NCBI RefSeq assembly: GCF_004570385.1
Contig: NZ_SPQL01000008.1
Coordinates: 162,667 to 226,666, forward strand
Source: Blastococcus sp. CT_GayMR19
Lineage (GTDB): Bacteria; Actinomycetota; Actinomycetes; Mycobacteriales; Geodermatophilaceae
Length of the DNA stretch: 64,000 nt
Direction: 5' to 3'
Part shown: positions 1 to 8,463 of the stretch, piece after piece
Numbering within the stretch: position 1 is the first letter of the stretch
Layout of the letters: each line of letters begins with the position of its first letter
Notes under the pieces: model-generated
Databases searched by the model: none
Seen by the model: the letters and a program-made list of their open reading frames with translations, nothing else
What the model was told of the DNA's origin: nothing
Translations under genes and position numbers: made by a program

Positions 1-217
1 CCGGGAGGTCCGGGCGAACGAGGCGGTGCTCGGGCTCCTGCAGGAGCGTGCCGCCGAGCTGCTGGACGGCGATCCCCCGCTGACCGTCCTGCGGCTGCAC
101 GACATCCTGCTGTGGCTCAGCGGCGGCCTGCGGTTGACCCACGCCGTCGCGCTCGGCCGGCGCAGCGCCGAGTGGTGGACCTACCGGGAGGCCCACCCCG
201 GGTCGCGGCCGGTCTGA
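1..217 (+). CDS. C-terminal fragment of an unidentified protein (5' end outside window)
   Basis: The frame is open from base 2 to the TGA ending at 217, giving about 71 codons with strong GC third-position bias. The gene starts before the window. The visible part is mostly helical, with a leucine-rich stretch (LLWLSGGLRLTHAV) and the end ...HPGSRPV. I do not recognise the family. Its 3' end overlaps the convergent DinB-like gene by 37 bp, so no separate terminator fits between them. Confidence 0.55.
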   Translation, partial: REVRANEAVLGLLQERAAELLDGDPPLTVLRLHDILLWLSGGLRLTHAVALGRRSAEWWTYREAHPGSRPV

Positions 218-765
218 CCCAGCAGCCGGTCGAACACCGGGGAGTCCTCCGGCACCGGCACGACGGGTCCGTAGATGCCGTCGCGCGCCTCGGGGGCCTC
301 CTTCTCGAAGTCGGAGACGAACCCGAGGCATCGCTGCGCGGCGCCCGCATCGGGACGGTAAGGCTGGCCGGTGGCGACGGCGAGGTCCCAGCCGTGCACC
401 AGCACCTCGTTCAGGGCGACGATGCCCATCACCGGTGCCGGCATCTCCACTCCGCCGGCCTCCGCCGTCCCCTCCGACGCCGACGGCTGCGCCCACGCCG
501 CGACCTGAGCGTCCAGCTGCTGCGGCAGCCGCTCCCGCCAGTCGGCCGGCAGCTGGGCGGCGTCGGCGCTCGGAGCGCCCTGCATCGGGGTCTTCTCCGC
601 GGCCATCCGGAACGCCAGGGTCAGGCCGACGAGGTGGTCGAGCAGACCGGCGACCGAGGTTCCGGCGCACGGCGTCGGACCGTCGAGCTGGTCGTCTCGG
701 ACGCCGGCGACCACGTGGGCGACCTCGGCAGCGGCTGGGGCCAGCTCAGGAGTCTTGGTCTGCAT
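181..765 (-). CDS. TIGR03086-type metal-binding protein (DinB / maleylpyruvate isomerase-like fold)
   Basis: 194 aa, the usual length for small actinobacterial DinB-like proteins annotated as TIGR03086. The N-terminal half carries the family signature TPCAGTSVAGLLDH, whose last His is an expected metal ligand. Further on comes NEVLVHGWDLA, where the HGWDLA segment supplies another metal-site His. Relatives include mycothiol-dependent enzymes, but many members have no known reaction. It is probably cytosolic, with no signal peptide. It stands alone: the next gene is divergent (73 bp away), and it converges on and overlaps the partial gene at the window edge. The stop codon is TAG. Confidence 0.8.
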   Translation of the reverse strand: MQTKTPELAPAAAEVAHVVAGVRDDQLDGPTPCAGTSVAGLLDHLVGLTLAFRMAAEKTPMQGAPSADAAQLPADWRERLPQQLDAQVAAWAQPSASEGTAEAGGVEMPAPVMGIVALNEVLVHGWDLAVATGQPYRPDAGAAQRCLGFVSDFEKEAPEARDGIYGPVVPVPEDSPVFDRLLGQTGRDPGWASR

Positions 766-838
766 GTGTCTTGAGACTGCGGGCGGACGGGGAAGTCATC
801 GGGTTGCCGACAATGACCCAGGGCGTCAACCTGCGAGC

Positions 839-1264
839 GTGAGCGACCCCTTCGGCCTGCACCGCTTCGTCACGGCGCAGGACGGCGACGGCACCTACGA
901 CCAGGCGCTGCGCGAACTGCAGGCCGGCCGCAAGCACAGCCACTGGATGTGGTTCGTCTTCCCGCAGGTGGAGGGCCTGGGCAGCAGCCCGATGGCCCAG
1001 CACTACGCGATCTCCGGCCTCGCGGAGGCCCGGGCCTACCTGGCGCATCCGGTGCTGGGCCACCGGCTCGTCGAGTGCGCCCGTGCGCTGACCGCTCTGG
1101 AGGGGACGGACGCCGTCCGCGTGTTCGGCCCGGTGGACGCCCAGAAGCTGCAGTCGTCCATGACCCTGTTCGCGCAGGCGGCACCCGACCAGCCGGTCTT
1201 CCGTGCGGTGCTCGACCAGTACTTCGACGGCGTCCTCGACGAGGGGACGACGAGCCGTCTCTGA
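839..1264 (+). CDS. DUF1810 family protein
   Basis: 141 aa, full length for DUF1810, a small cytosolic family of unknown biochemical role. Its hallmark is near the N-terminus: YDQALRELQAGRKHSHWMWF followed by FPQ. The GTG at 839 was chosen because the family begins with a short leader before the DPF..RFV segment; an upstream in-frame start at 755 would run through the intergenic region. I see no strong Shine-Dalgarno sequence. The hemerythrin-like gene follows 115 bp downstream on the same strand, so the two may be separately transcribed. Confidence 0.85.
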   Translation: MSDPFGLHRFVTAQDGDGTYDQALRELQAGRKHSHWMWFVFPQVEGLGSSPMAQHYAISGLAEARAYLAHPVLGHRLVECARALTALEGTDAVRVFGPVDAQKLQSSMTLFAQAAPDQPVFRAVLDQYFDGVLDEGTTSRL

Positions 1265-1379
1265 CGGCCCGTCGCCGGGACGGATTCCCGGGATTCTCGG
1301 GACATCTGTACCTGTCGGGCGGGACGCGCCTCTTCCTAGCGTGAGCCGTCCGCTTCCGCCGAGCCCCCGAGGTGCCTCC

Positions 1380-2126
1380 ATGACCGCCGCGGTCCTCCCC
1401 CGCTCCGCCAAGACACTCATCCCGATGCCCCGGATGTCGACGGAGAAGCTGCCCCGCCGGACCGCCGCGGTCGGCTACCAGGAGGTCCTGCACCGGACCG
1501 TCCGCCGCGAGTTCCGGCTGCTCGCGGAGCTCGCGAGCTGGGCCCCGGCGGACGACGCCCAGCGCACCGCCGAGCTCACCCGGCACGCCGACCTGATCGG
1601 CCGCGTCCTGATCCAGCACCACGCCGCCGAGCGCGAGCACCTCTGGCCGGCGCTCTTCGCCTCCGTGCCCGCCTGGGAACAGGACGCCGTCCGCGTGGTC
1701 GTCGCCGACTGGACGACCCGGGCCGCGCTGCTGGACCACGGCCTCCGCGACCTGTCCACGGTCGGGCGTCAGTGGGCCGTGGCCACGACGCTCCCCGCCC
1801 GGGATGCCTTCGTCCGCGCCTGCGCCCGCGTCGCCGCCGCCGTCGACGCGCACACCGCCGCGGAGGAGAGGGAGCTGCTGCCGCTGCTCGCCCGGTACCT
1901 GCCGGACGGCGAGTGGACGGCGGTCCGCCGCGCGGCCGTCAGCACGCTGTCGGGCCGCGAGCAGATGCTGGTGCTGGGCCTCGCCCTCGAGGACGCCTGC
2001 GCGCTCGACCGGGCCCGCCTGCTCGCCGGTCTCTCCCCCGCCGCCCGCACCGCCTGGCGCGTCGTCGGCCGCCGCAATTTCCGCACCGCCGTCGTCCGGC
2101 TGCGGGGGGCGCCGCCGGCCGCCTGA
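1380..2126 (+). CDS. Hemerythrin-like (HHE) domain protein
   Basis: 248 aa with one HHE-type four-helix domain at about residues 35-170. Candidate di-iron ligands are all present: H38, H69, H80/H81 with E84, H120 and H158 with E162. HHE proteins bind O2, NO or iron, or act as stress sensors; the role here is not known. The C-terminal 70 residues are well conserved with the paralog at 54554-55327, down to the shared ending VVRLRGAPPA. The ATG at 1380 follows a weak purine stretch (CGAGG). The HTH/NB-ARC regulator starts 19 nt downstream but seems to have its own promoter. Confidence 0.8.
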   Translation: MTAAVLPRSAKTLIPMPRMSTEKLPRRTAAVGYQEVLHRTVRREFRLLAELASWAPADDAQRTAELTRHADLIGRVLIQHHAAEREHLWPALFASVPAWEQDAVRVVVADWTTRAALLDHGLRDLSTVGRQWAVATTLPARDAFVRACARVAAAVDAHTAAEERELLPLLARYLPDGEWTAVRRAAVSTLSGREQMLVLGLALEDACALDRARLLAGLSPAARTAWRVVGRRNFRTAVVRLRGAPPAA

Positions 2127-2133
2127 GGTCCGT

Positions 2134-2139
2134 TATCTT
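2134..2139 (+). promoter_or_regulatory. -10 box of a leaderless promoter
   Basis: TATCTT fits the actinobacterial TANNNT -10 consensus. It lies exactly 6 nt before the GTG at 2146, so transcription probably starts on the start codon, giving a leaderless mRNA. No Shine-Dalgarno sequence is present. No clear -35 is visible. Confidence 0.5.
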
Positions 2140-2145
2140 CCGCCG

Positions 2146-4425
2146 GTGAGCGAGGGCCCCGCGGAGTTCGCCGAGCTGCTCCGCCGGTTCCGGGAGCGCG
2201 GTGCCCTCAGCCAGGAGGAGCTGGCGACCCGCGCGGGCCTCACGGGGAAGGCGGTCGGCGCCCTCGAGCGGGGTGAACGGCGGCGTCCCTATCCGCACAC
2301 GGTGCGGGCGCTGGCCGACGCCCTCGGTCTGGACGACGGCGAGCGCGACGCCCTCACCGCCGCCGCACGGGCCGGCGACTCCCGCACCGCCGTCCCCACT
2401 GCGCGGATCCCGGCTCCCGCCACGCCGCTGATCGGGCGCGAAGCCGAGCGGGCCGAGGTCGTGGAGCTGCTGCGGTCGGGCGCCACCCGGCTGCTGACGC
2501 TCACGGGACCCGGCGGCGTGGGCAAGACCAGCCTGGCCCTCGACGTGGCCCGCGCCCTGGCGGCCGACTTCCCCGACGGCGTGGCCCTCGCCGAGCTGGC
2601 GCCGGTCTCCGAGGCGAGGCTGGTGCTGCCCACGGTGGCCCGGGCCCTCGGCGCGACGCAGCTCGCTCCGCCACTCGTCGACTCGCTCCCCTCGTTCCTC
2701 GGCAGCCGCCGGCAGCTGCTCGTGCTGGACAACGTGGAGCACGTGCTCGACGCGGCGGCCGACCTGGCCGGGCTGCTCGCCCGCTGCCCCGGGCTGGTCG
2801 TGCTGGCCACCAGCCGGGCGGCGCTTCGGGTGCGCGGGGAGCGCGACCGGCCGCTGGAGCCCCTGTCGCTGCCGGCTGGGTCCGATCCCGCGGCCGTCGC
2901 GTCCTCCGCCGCGGCGCAGGTCTTCCTGGACCGGGCCCGGGACGCCGGCCGTTCCGTCGCCCTGACCTCCGCGACCGCCGCCGACGTCGCCGCGATCTGC
3001 CGCCGGCTCGACGGGCTGCCCCTGGCCCTCGAGCTGGCCGCCGCGCACGCGCGGTTCCTGTCCCCTGCGGCACTGCTCGGCCGGCTCGACTCCGCGATCA
3101 GCTCCCCGCTGAGCCGCGACCTCCCCGCCCGCCAGCGCACGGTGCGGGCGACCCTCGACTGGAGCCACGAGCTGCTGACCGCGGACGAGCAGCGCCTGTT
3201 GCGCCGGCTGTCGGTCTTCGCCGGCGGCTTCTCCCTGGACGCCGCGCAGCAGGTGGCCGGCGAGGGCGCCGACGTCGTTCCGGCGCTGTCCGCCCTGGTC
3301 GAGCAGTCGCTGGTCATCCCCGAGGACGGCGACCGGTACCGGATGCTCGAGCCGGTCCGGCAGTACGCGGCGTCCCGGCTCGAGGAGGCGGGCGAGGCCA
3401 CGGCGCTCGCCGACCGTGCCGCCGACTTCTTCGCCGCTCTCGCCGCGGCGGCCCGGGACGGGCTGCGGACTGCCGACCAGGCGGAGTGGCTGGCGCGCCT
3501 GGACCGCGACCACGACAACCTGAGCGCCGCGCTGCGCCGGCTGATCGAGCGCGGCGACGCGGGGACGGCGGCCCGGCTCGGCGCGGACACCTGGCTGTAC
3601 TGGGCACTGCGGGCCCACGCCGTCGAGGGCCTCGGCTGGATGTCGCGCGTCCACGCCGACGCCCTCGCCGACCGGGCCGCGCTGCACCTGACCGTGGCGG
3701 GGCTGCGGTTCGCGTCGGGCGACGTCCCCGGCACGCTGACCTCCGCGACGGCCGCCGCCGACGCCGCCCGGCCGATCGGGGACGACGACGTGCTCGCCCA
3801 GGCGCTCGTGCTGTCGGCCTCGGCCGCGGCGTTCCTGGGCGACCTCGCCACGGCGGAAGCCGGGCTGGCTGAGGTCGCCGCGCTGTCCGGTACGGGCTGG
3901 GTGCGCGCCCACGCGGCCCTGGCCCGCAGCCAGCTGCTCTTCCAGGCCGGGGATCCCGCCGCGGCGATCGCCGCCCTCACCGAGGCCGAGACGCTGGCCC
4001 GGGAGCTGGGGGGCCCGTTCACCCTCGCGACGGTCCTCAACGTGCAGGCCAGCTTCGCCCTCCTCACCGACGACGAGGAGACCGCGCTCGACCAGTGGAC
4101 CGAGGCCGCTGCGCTGGCCGCCGACGTCGGCACCACCTGGACGCTGGTCTACACGGTGCCGGGGCTCGCGGTGGTGGCCGCCCGGCGGGGGCAGCACGAG
4201 CTCGCGGCGGAGCTGTTCGCGGCCGGGTCGGCCACCGCGGAGGCGGGGTCGGTGGCGGTGACCTTCCCGCCCGACCTGGAGTTCGCGCGGCAGTGGCTGG
4301 CCGCCGTCCGCACCGAGCTGGGGAACGACGCGTTCCGGCGAGCCTGGGAACGCGGGCGCGGGTTGCGCCCGGACGACGTCCCCCGGCTCGCCGGCACGAT
4401 CAGCGGCCCTCGCGCACGCGCCTGA
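2146..4425 (+). CDS. XRE-type HTH regulator with NB-ARC-like ATPase and TPR-like C-terminus
   Basis: 759 aa. Residues ~5-75 are an XRE-type helix-turn-helix (LSQEELATRAGLTGKAVGAL). A STAND-class ATPase follows: Walker A GPGGVGKT at 121-128, a Walker B-like LLVLDNVEHV near 188, and a TSR sensor segment. After the winged-helix region (~350-420) come alanine-rich helical repeats resembling TPRs. Proteins of this build are signal-responsive transcription regulators of the AfsR / LAL kind; the ligand is unknown. The GTG start is set by the family N-terminus and by the -10 box 6 nt upstream. The 3' end overlaps the convergent hemerythrin gene by 26 bp. Confidence 0.85.
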   Translation: MSEGPAEFAELLRRFRERGALSQEELATRAGLTGKAVGALERGERRRPYPHTVRALADALGLDDGERDALTAAARAGDSRTAVPTARIPAPATPLIGREAERAEVVELLRSGATRLLTLTGPGGVGKTSLALDVARALAADFPDGVALAELAPVSEARLVLPTVARALGATQLAPPLVDSLPSFLGSRRQLLVLDNVEHVLDAAADLAGLLARCPGLVVLATSRAALRVRGERDRPLEPLSLPAGSDPAAVASSAAAQVFLDRARDAGRSVALTSATAADVAAICRRLDGLPLALELAAAHARFLSPAALLGRLDSAISSPLSRDLPARQRTVRATLDWSHELLTADEQRLLRRLSVFAGGFSLDAAQQVAGEGADVVPALSALVEQSLVIPEDGDRYRMLEPVRQYAASRLEEAGEATALADRAADFFAALAAAARDGLRTADQAEWLARLDRDHDNLSAALRRLIERGDAGTAARLGADTWLYWALRAHAVEGLGWMSRVHADALADRAALHLTVAGLRFASGDVPGTLTSATAAADAARPIGDDDVLAQALVLSASAAAFLGDLATAEAGLAEVAALSGTGWVRAHAALARSQLLFQAGDPAAAIAALTEAETLARELGGPFTLATVLNVQASFALLTDDEETALDQWTEAAALAADVGTTWTLVYTVPGLAVVAARRGQHELAAELFAAGSATAEAGSVAVTFPPDLEFARQWLAAVRTELGNDAFRRAWERGRGLRPDDVPRLAGTISGPRARA

Positions 4426-5065
4426 TGTAGCGCTCGTACCGGCGGGCGAACACCGTCCGCAGCAGGAAGCGCACCGGGGCCGGGACGACCCCGAGCATCT
4501 CGGCACGCTCCTCGGGGGTGGCCTCCTCGAACACCGCGCCGAACAGGATCGGGAGGTCCTTCATCCGCATCTCCTTCTGGCCGTGCTCGCCGAGCTGGTT
4601 CCACTCGGCCTGCGTGATGTGGCGGGCGGCAAGCGGCAGGATCTCCCGCTCCTCGTCGTCGAGGTGCTCGAGCAGGGCGGTGCGCAGCTCGTCGAAACCG
4701 GCGCCCACCTCCTCGGTGACGGCGGGGCGGGCCTCGGCCTCCCAGCGGGTCAGCGCGGGGCCGAGCTTCTGGATCGCGGCGTCGACCCGCTCGTGCTGGG
4801 CCTCCATGCGGTGGACGAGGGCGGCGTCGGGCGTGCACCGCTCCAGCAGCTTCGGCCAGAGCAGGACGTCCTCGCCGGTGTGGTGCAGGTGCAGCCCGGT
4901 GAGGACCATCCGGGCGTGCCCGGCGAGGACGGCCGCGCGGGCGGTGTCGCCGGCGGGGACGGCGCGGACGAGCTCGGGGATCAGCCGGAACTCGCGGCGG
5001 AAGGCGCGGTGCACGACCACCATGTCGTGCACGTCGGTGAGCGGGGTGTTTGCGGTCTGGGTCAT
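4400..5065 (-). CDS. Hemerythrin-like (HHE) domain protein
   Basis: 221 aa. The four-helix HHE domain spans residues ~12-145 with a complete ligand set: H19, H50, H61/H62 with E65, H91, and H134 with E138. It is more canonical than the other two HHE proteins in the window. The C-terminal ~70 residues (ITQAEWNQLGEH, then a basic tail) form a conserved extension whose role I do not know. Iron, oxygen or NO binding is expected; no partner gene indicates which. It is transcribed away from the xi-class GST gene, with a 109-bp divergent spacer between them. Confidence 0.85.
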   Translation of the reverse strand: MTQTANTPLTDVHDMVVVHRAFRREFRLIPELVRAVPAGDTARAAVLAGHARMVLTGLHLHHTGEDVLLWPKLLERCTPDAALVHRMEAQHERVDAAIQKLGPALTRWEAEARPAVTEEVGAGFDELRTALLEHLDDEEREILPLAARHITQAEWNQLGEHGQKEMRMKDLPILFGAVFEEATPEERAEMLGVVPAPVRFLLRTVFARRYERYIRRVREGR

Positions 5066-5174
5066 GGCTCGACCCTGTCGGCGGCCGCCGTCCCGCTACA
5101 CCCACAGCAGACCCACGCCACCCCCACAGTCGCCCCGCGCGGCGCGATTTCCTGCAATCGAGCACGCTGGGGCC

Positions 5175-6209
5175 GTGAGCGAGGACAACAGCGGATCCGG
5201 CTACGTCGAGCGCGAGTACAAGCGCGACTCCAACTACATCCCCGACCGGATCACGGCGGACGGAGCGGACGGCTGGCCGGTGGAGCCGGACAGGTACCGC
5301 CTCGTCGCCGCCCGGGCCTGCCCGTGGGCGAACCGGGCGGTCATCGTCCGCCGCCTTCTGGGCCTGGAGCCGGCCATCTCGATGGGCATGTGCGGGCCGA
5401 CCCACGACGAGCGCAGCTGGACCTTCGACCTCGACCCCGGCGGCCGCGACCCGGTGCTCGGGTACGAGCGGCTGCAGGAGGCCTTCCTCGCCCGCTTCCC
5501 CGACTACGACCGCGGCATCACGGTGCCGGCGATGGTCGACGTCCCCTCGCGCCAGGTGGTCACCAACGACTTCGCGCAGCTCACCCTCGACCTCTCGACC
5601 GAGTGGACGGCGCACCACCGCGACGGCGCCCCGGACCTGTACCCGGAGAAGCTGCGGGACGAGATGGACGACGTCATGCAGCGCGTCTACACCGAGGTCA
5701 ACAACGGGGTCTACCGGTGCGGGTTCGCCGGCTCGCAGGACGCCTACGACAAGGCGTACGGCCGGCTGTTCACCACGCTCGACTGGCTCGAGGACCGCCT
5801 CGCCGACCAGCGGTACCTGATGGGCGAGACGATCACCGAGGCCGACGTCCGGCTGTTCACCACGCTGGCCCGCTTCGACGCCGTCTACCACGGCCACTTC
5901 AAGTGCAACCGGCAGAAGCTGACCGAGTTCCCCGCGCTGTGGGCCTACGCGCGCGACCTGTTCCAGACACCGGGATTCGGCGACACGATCGACTTCCCGC
6001 AGATCAAGGAGCACTACTACGTCGTCCACACCGACATCAATCCGACGCAGGTGATCCCGGGCGGCCCGGACACCTCGAACTGGCTGACGCCCCACGGCCG
6101 GGAGTCGCTCGGCGGCTCACCGTTCGGCGACGGCACGCCGCCCGGGCCGGTCTTCCCCGACGAGGAGGTCCCGGCCGAGCACGGTCCGGGTGGCATACCG
6201 CACCGCTGA
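5175..6209 (+). CDS. Xi-class GST-type reductase (glutathionyl-/mycothiolyl-hydroquinone reductase)
   Basis: 344 aa, typical for this family. The N-terminal thioredoxin fold carries the catalytic motif ARACPWANR with C49. The C-terminal helical domain has the family features NNGVYRCGFA and FDAVYHGHFKCN. These enzymes reduce thiol adducts of hydroquinones. Actinobacteria make mycothiol rather than glutathione, so the adducts are probably mycothiolyl ones (inference). The GTG was chosen because translation then begins just before the conserved GYVEREYKRDSNYI segment. A weak -10-like CACGCT lies 6 nt upstream. It is cytosolic and appears to be a single-gene unit. Confidence 0.85.
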   Translation: MSEDNSGSGYVEREYKRDSNYIPDRITADGADGWPVEPDRYRLVAARACPWANRAVIVRRLLGLEPAISMGMCGPTHDERSWTFDLDPGGRDPVLGYERLQEAFLARFPDYDRGITVPAMVDVPSRQVVTNDFAQLTLDLSTEWTAHHRDGAPDLYPEKLRDEMDDVMQRVYTEVNNGVYRCGFAGSQDAYDKAYGRLFTTLDWLEDRLADQRYLMGETITEADVRLFTTLARFDAVYHGHFKCNRQKLTEFPALWAYARDLFQTPGFGDTIDFPQIKEHYYVVHTDINPTQVIPGGPDTSNWLTPHGRESLGGSPFGDGTPPGPVFPDEEVPAEHGPGGIPHR

Positions 6210-6261
6210 GGCCTGTGGACGACGGATTCGCCGTCGCTCCGAATTTGCCACGGTGGGCGGC

Positions 6262-6699
6262 ATGACGAAGCCGTCGCTTGCCGAGGTCCCCATCCGCTCC
6301 GCCGCCGAGCTCACCGACCGGTGGGCCACGGTGCTCGATCCGCCGATCTTCGGCGCGCGCAGCCTCTGGCTCATGTGGCTGGGGACCGACGGCCTGGTCC
6401 TGCCGATCATCGTCCCGGTCGACGACCTGCCGCCGCTCCCCGACCAGGCCCTGGCGGCCGGACTGCTGCAGGTGCACGCCGGCGTGGTCGCCGACCACCT
6501 GGGCGGCGAGGGTCACCTGGCGCTCGCGCTGTGCCGCCCGGGGCGGCCCCAGGCGAGTTCCGACGACGAGCGATGGGCCGCCGGGCTGCGCGCCGCGTTC
6601 GACGACGGCCTGGACGGGACATGGAGCCTGCATCTGGCCGCAGGCGGCCGCGTGTCCCAGCTCGTCGCCCCACCCATCCGCATCTGGGCTCGCGGCTGA
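6262..6699 (+). CDS. Conserved hypothetical protein
   Basis: 145 aa, soluble and alternating hydrophobic/acidic, with no signal peptide or membrane segment. A central stretch (LWLMWLGTDGLVLPIIVPVD) and the end PPIRIWARG look like an alpha/beta fold of the kind seen in small actinobacterial regulators of RNA-polymerase-associated genes, but I cannot assign a family. The ATG at 6262 has only a weak purine stretch (GGGCGG) upstream. It stands between the GST-type reductase (52-bp gap) and a lipoprotein gene with its own promoter. Confidence 0.65.
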   Translation: MTKPSLAEVPIRSAAELTDRWATVLDPPIFGARSLWLMWLGTDGLVLPIIVPVDDLPPLPDQALAAGLLQVHAGVVADHLGGEGHLALALCRPGRPQASSDDERWAAGLRAAFDDGLDGTWSLHLAAGGRVSQLVAPPIRIWARG

Positions 6700-6767
6700 G
6701 TTCACCCGTTGCGGCGAACGGGGCCGGGATGTCCACAGTTCCGGTAAGGCCACGCCTCGGACCTGCG

Positions 6768-6773
6768 TACTCT
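6768..6773 (+). promoter_or_regulatory. -10 box of a leaderless promoter
   Basis: TACTCT (TANNNT) ends 6 nt before the GTG at 6780. This spacing supports transcription starting at the start codon. It favours the GTG over the in-frame ATG at 6729, which would lie upstream of the promoter. Confidence 0.5.
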
Positions 6774-6779
6774 CCGACG

Positions 6780-7367
6780 GTGCGTGATCTTCGGAGGGGC
6801 GGCCAGGTTCGGGGCGTGGTCGCCGGGCTCGTCCTGGGGACGGCGTTGCTGAGCGGCTGCTCAGAGGCGACGGAGGCCAACGACACGCTGCCCTCGGCGA
6901 GCCCGGCCCCCACCACCGAGGCGTTGCCGCCGATCGGACCGGCCGACTTCCCCGTCCCCAACGAAGCTCGCACCAAGGACGCCGCCAGCGCCGAGGCCTT
7001 TCTCCGCTACTGGATCGACCTGATTAACCGTCAACGTTCGCTGTTGGCCGGTCAGCCCCTGCGCGACCTCGGTCCGGAGTGTCGTGACTGCTTGCGTATC
7101 GCCAACAATTACGACGAAGCGGCGGCCGCCGGCCGCCACTTCGAGGGCGGCGAACTATCACTCAACGATGTCACAGAGCCCCAATTCAGCGGTGATGAAG
7201 TGTCAATCACCTTCGGAATCCGACGAGAAGCCGTCGTGTTGATGGATGCGGCCGGCGCACCCGTGGACGACGGGCTACCGATGCAGCCGAATTTGGGTTC
7301 CGGAATTACGCTCGCCTGGTCGGAGCCGGACAAGTCTTGGCTGGTGCTGAGCATGACGCTCGGATGA
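6780..7367 (+). CDS. DUF6318-type secreted lipoprotein
   Basis: 195 aa. A basic n-region (VRDLRRGGQVR), a hydrophobic core (GVVAGLVLGTALL) and the lipobox LLSGC predict a lipoprotein anchored on the outer face of the membrane. A Ser/Thr/Pro-rich linker (to ~residue 50) precedes a small domain with the family pattern AFLRYWIDLINR...CRDCLRIA, typical of DUF6318 proteins. Function is unknown. The GTG start gives a correct signal peptide and sits 6 nt after a -10 box. The stop codon overlaps the next gene's ATG (ATGA), so the two are probably co-translated. Base composition is visibly less GC-rich than in neighbouring genes. Confidence 0.7.
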   Translation: MRDLRRGGQVRGVVAGLVLGTALLSGCSEATEANDTLPSASPAPTTEALPPIGPADFPVPNEARTKDAASAEAFLRYWIDLINRQRSLLAGQPLRDLGPECRDCLRIANNYDEAAAAGRHFEGGELSLNDVTEPQFSGDEVSITFGIRREAVVLMDAAGAPVDDGLPMQPNLGSGITLAWSEPDKSWLVLSMTLG

Positions 7368-8257
7368 CGAGGGCCCTGCGCCGACTCCTCATCGCGGCGA
7401 CTTTCCTGAGTGCGCTGCTCGTCGCCTCACCCGCGGCCGCTTGCGGTTATGACACCGAGTGCCGAGTGGAGCTCGAAGATAGCGCGGCGACAGTGGGCTT
7501 TGAGGGGGCGGGCGTCTCCGAGGTCGTGGGCGTCGGCGGTCCCGAATACTTCCAATACGCGTATCGACTGCTCGACCCTTGTCTTGCAGCCGCCGAGACC
7601 AGGGGCTATTGCTCCCCTACCGACGTTCGGGAATGCCCTGAGCAGCCCGACCGTGTGATGGGCTACTTCGTCGTTGACCGTCGTCCGATCGTTCCGAGCC
7701 AGGGTCCCGCCGTCGAGCCAGTCCCGAACGGCTTCGGGCCAGGCGATCCGATTGGCGACTGGAGCTACTTCCGCGAGGGATGCTTCGACATCACGCCGCT
7801 CAACCCACCGCCCTCCCCGGGCGAGGTGTTCAGCTACTTCGAGCGGCTGCCGCTGCCGACCCTGACGACGCAGCACCAGCCACCGGGGAACGGGCTCTCC
7901 GGACTGCCGGTCATCTTCTACACCGACTCCCCGACGACGCAGACGTTCACCGTCGACGTGCGCGGCTTCACTGTCGTCATCGAGGCGAGGGCCACGCAGT
8001 ACACCTGGCACACCGGCGACCCCGCGAGCCCGGCCGTCGTCAGCACCGACCCGGGCCGGCCCTACCCGAACGAGACCGTCGAGCACGACTACCGCTCGGG
8101 CACGTACACCGCCTCCCTGACCGTGACCTGGGGCGCGACGTTCAGCATCAACGGCAGCGCGCCGCAGAACGTCCCGGGCACCACCACCACCGACGGCCCG
8201 CCGGTCACGTTCGACGTCCTCCAGGCCCGCCCGGTTCTCACCGACCCGTACAACTGA
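7364..8257 (+). CDS. Secreted protein with PKD-like C-terminal region
   Basis: 297 aa. An N-terminal Sec signal peptide (RRLLIATFLSALLVASPAAA) ends near residue 26, so the protein is exported. Six cysteines in the first half suggest disulfides. The C-terminal half (residues ~180-290) has the beta-rich pattern of PKD-like domains (YTWHTGDP, then VEHDYRSGTYTASLTVTW). The ATG overlaps the TGA of the lipoprotein gene by 4 bp, so the two probably form a surface pair. The N-terminal half is coded by lower-GC DNA than the C-terminal half. Function is not known. A strong hairpin terminator follows. Confidence 0.7.
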   Translation: MTRALRRLLIAATFLSALLVASPAAACGYDTECRVELEDSAATVGFEGAGVSEVVGVGGPEYFQYAYRLLDPCLAAAETRGYCSPTDVRECPEQPDRVMGYFVVDRRPIVPSQGPAVEPVPNGFGPGDPIGDWSYFREGCFDITPLNPPPSPGEVFSYFERLPLPTLTTQHQPPGNGLSGLPVIFYTDSPTTQTFTVDVRGFTVVIEARATQYTWHTGDPASPAVVSTDPGRPYPNETVEHDYRSGTYTASLTVTWGATFSINGSAPQNVPGTTTTDGPPVTFDVLQARPVLTDPYN

Positions 8258-8320
8258 CCGACCGTCCGGGCGATCGACGATCTCCAGTCCCGTAACGCGA
8301 GCGGTCCCCGCCCACGACCG

Positions 8321-8341
8321 CAGCGCCCCGGTAGGGCGCTG
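8321..8341 (+). terminator. Hairpin terminator
   Basis: A perfect 8-bp stem CAGCGCCC / GGGCGCTG around a 5-nt loop (CGGTA), 63 bp after the secreted-protein gene and before the next promoter. It lacks a U-tract, as many actinobacterial terminators do. Confidence 0.6.
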
Positions 8342-8463
8342 AGACCTCGTCGTTGCGACGCGCCGACCGCCAGCGGATGCCTCGGACCGTGCGACTCCCG
8401 AACCCCTCGCGTCGAGGTATGCCGCGGCTTACGTTCGGGGCACCGCCGACCTGAGGAGAACCC

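Noticed and set aside
1939..4506. A long minus-strand ORF (855 codons) opposite the NB-ARC regulator
   Set aside because: Low-complexity Arg/Gly-rich translation without any family motif, antisense to a clear multidomain gene.
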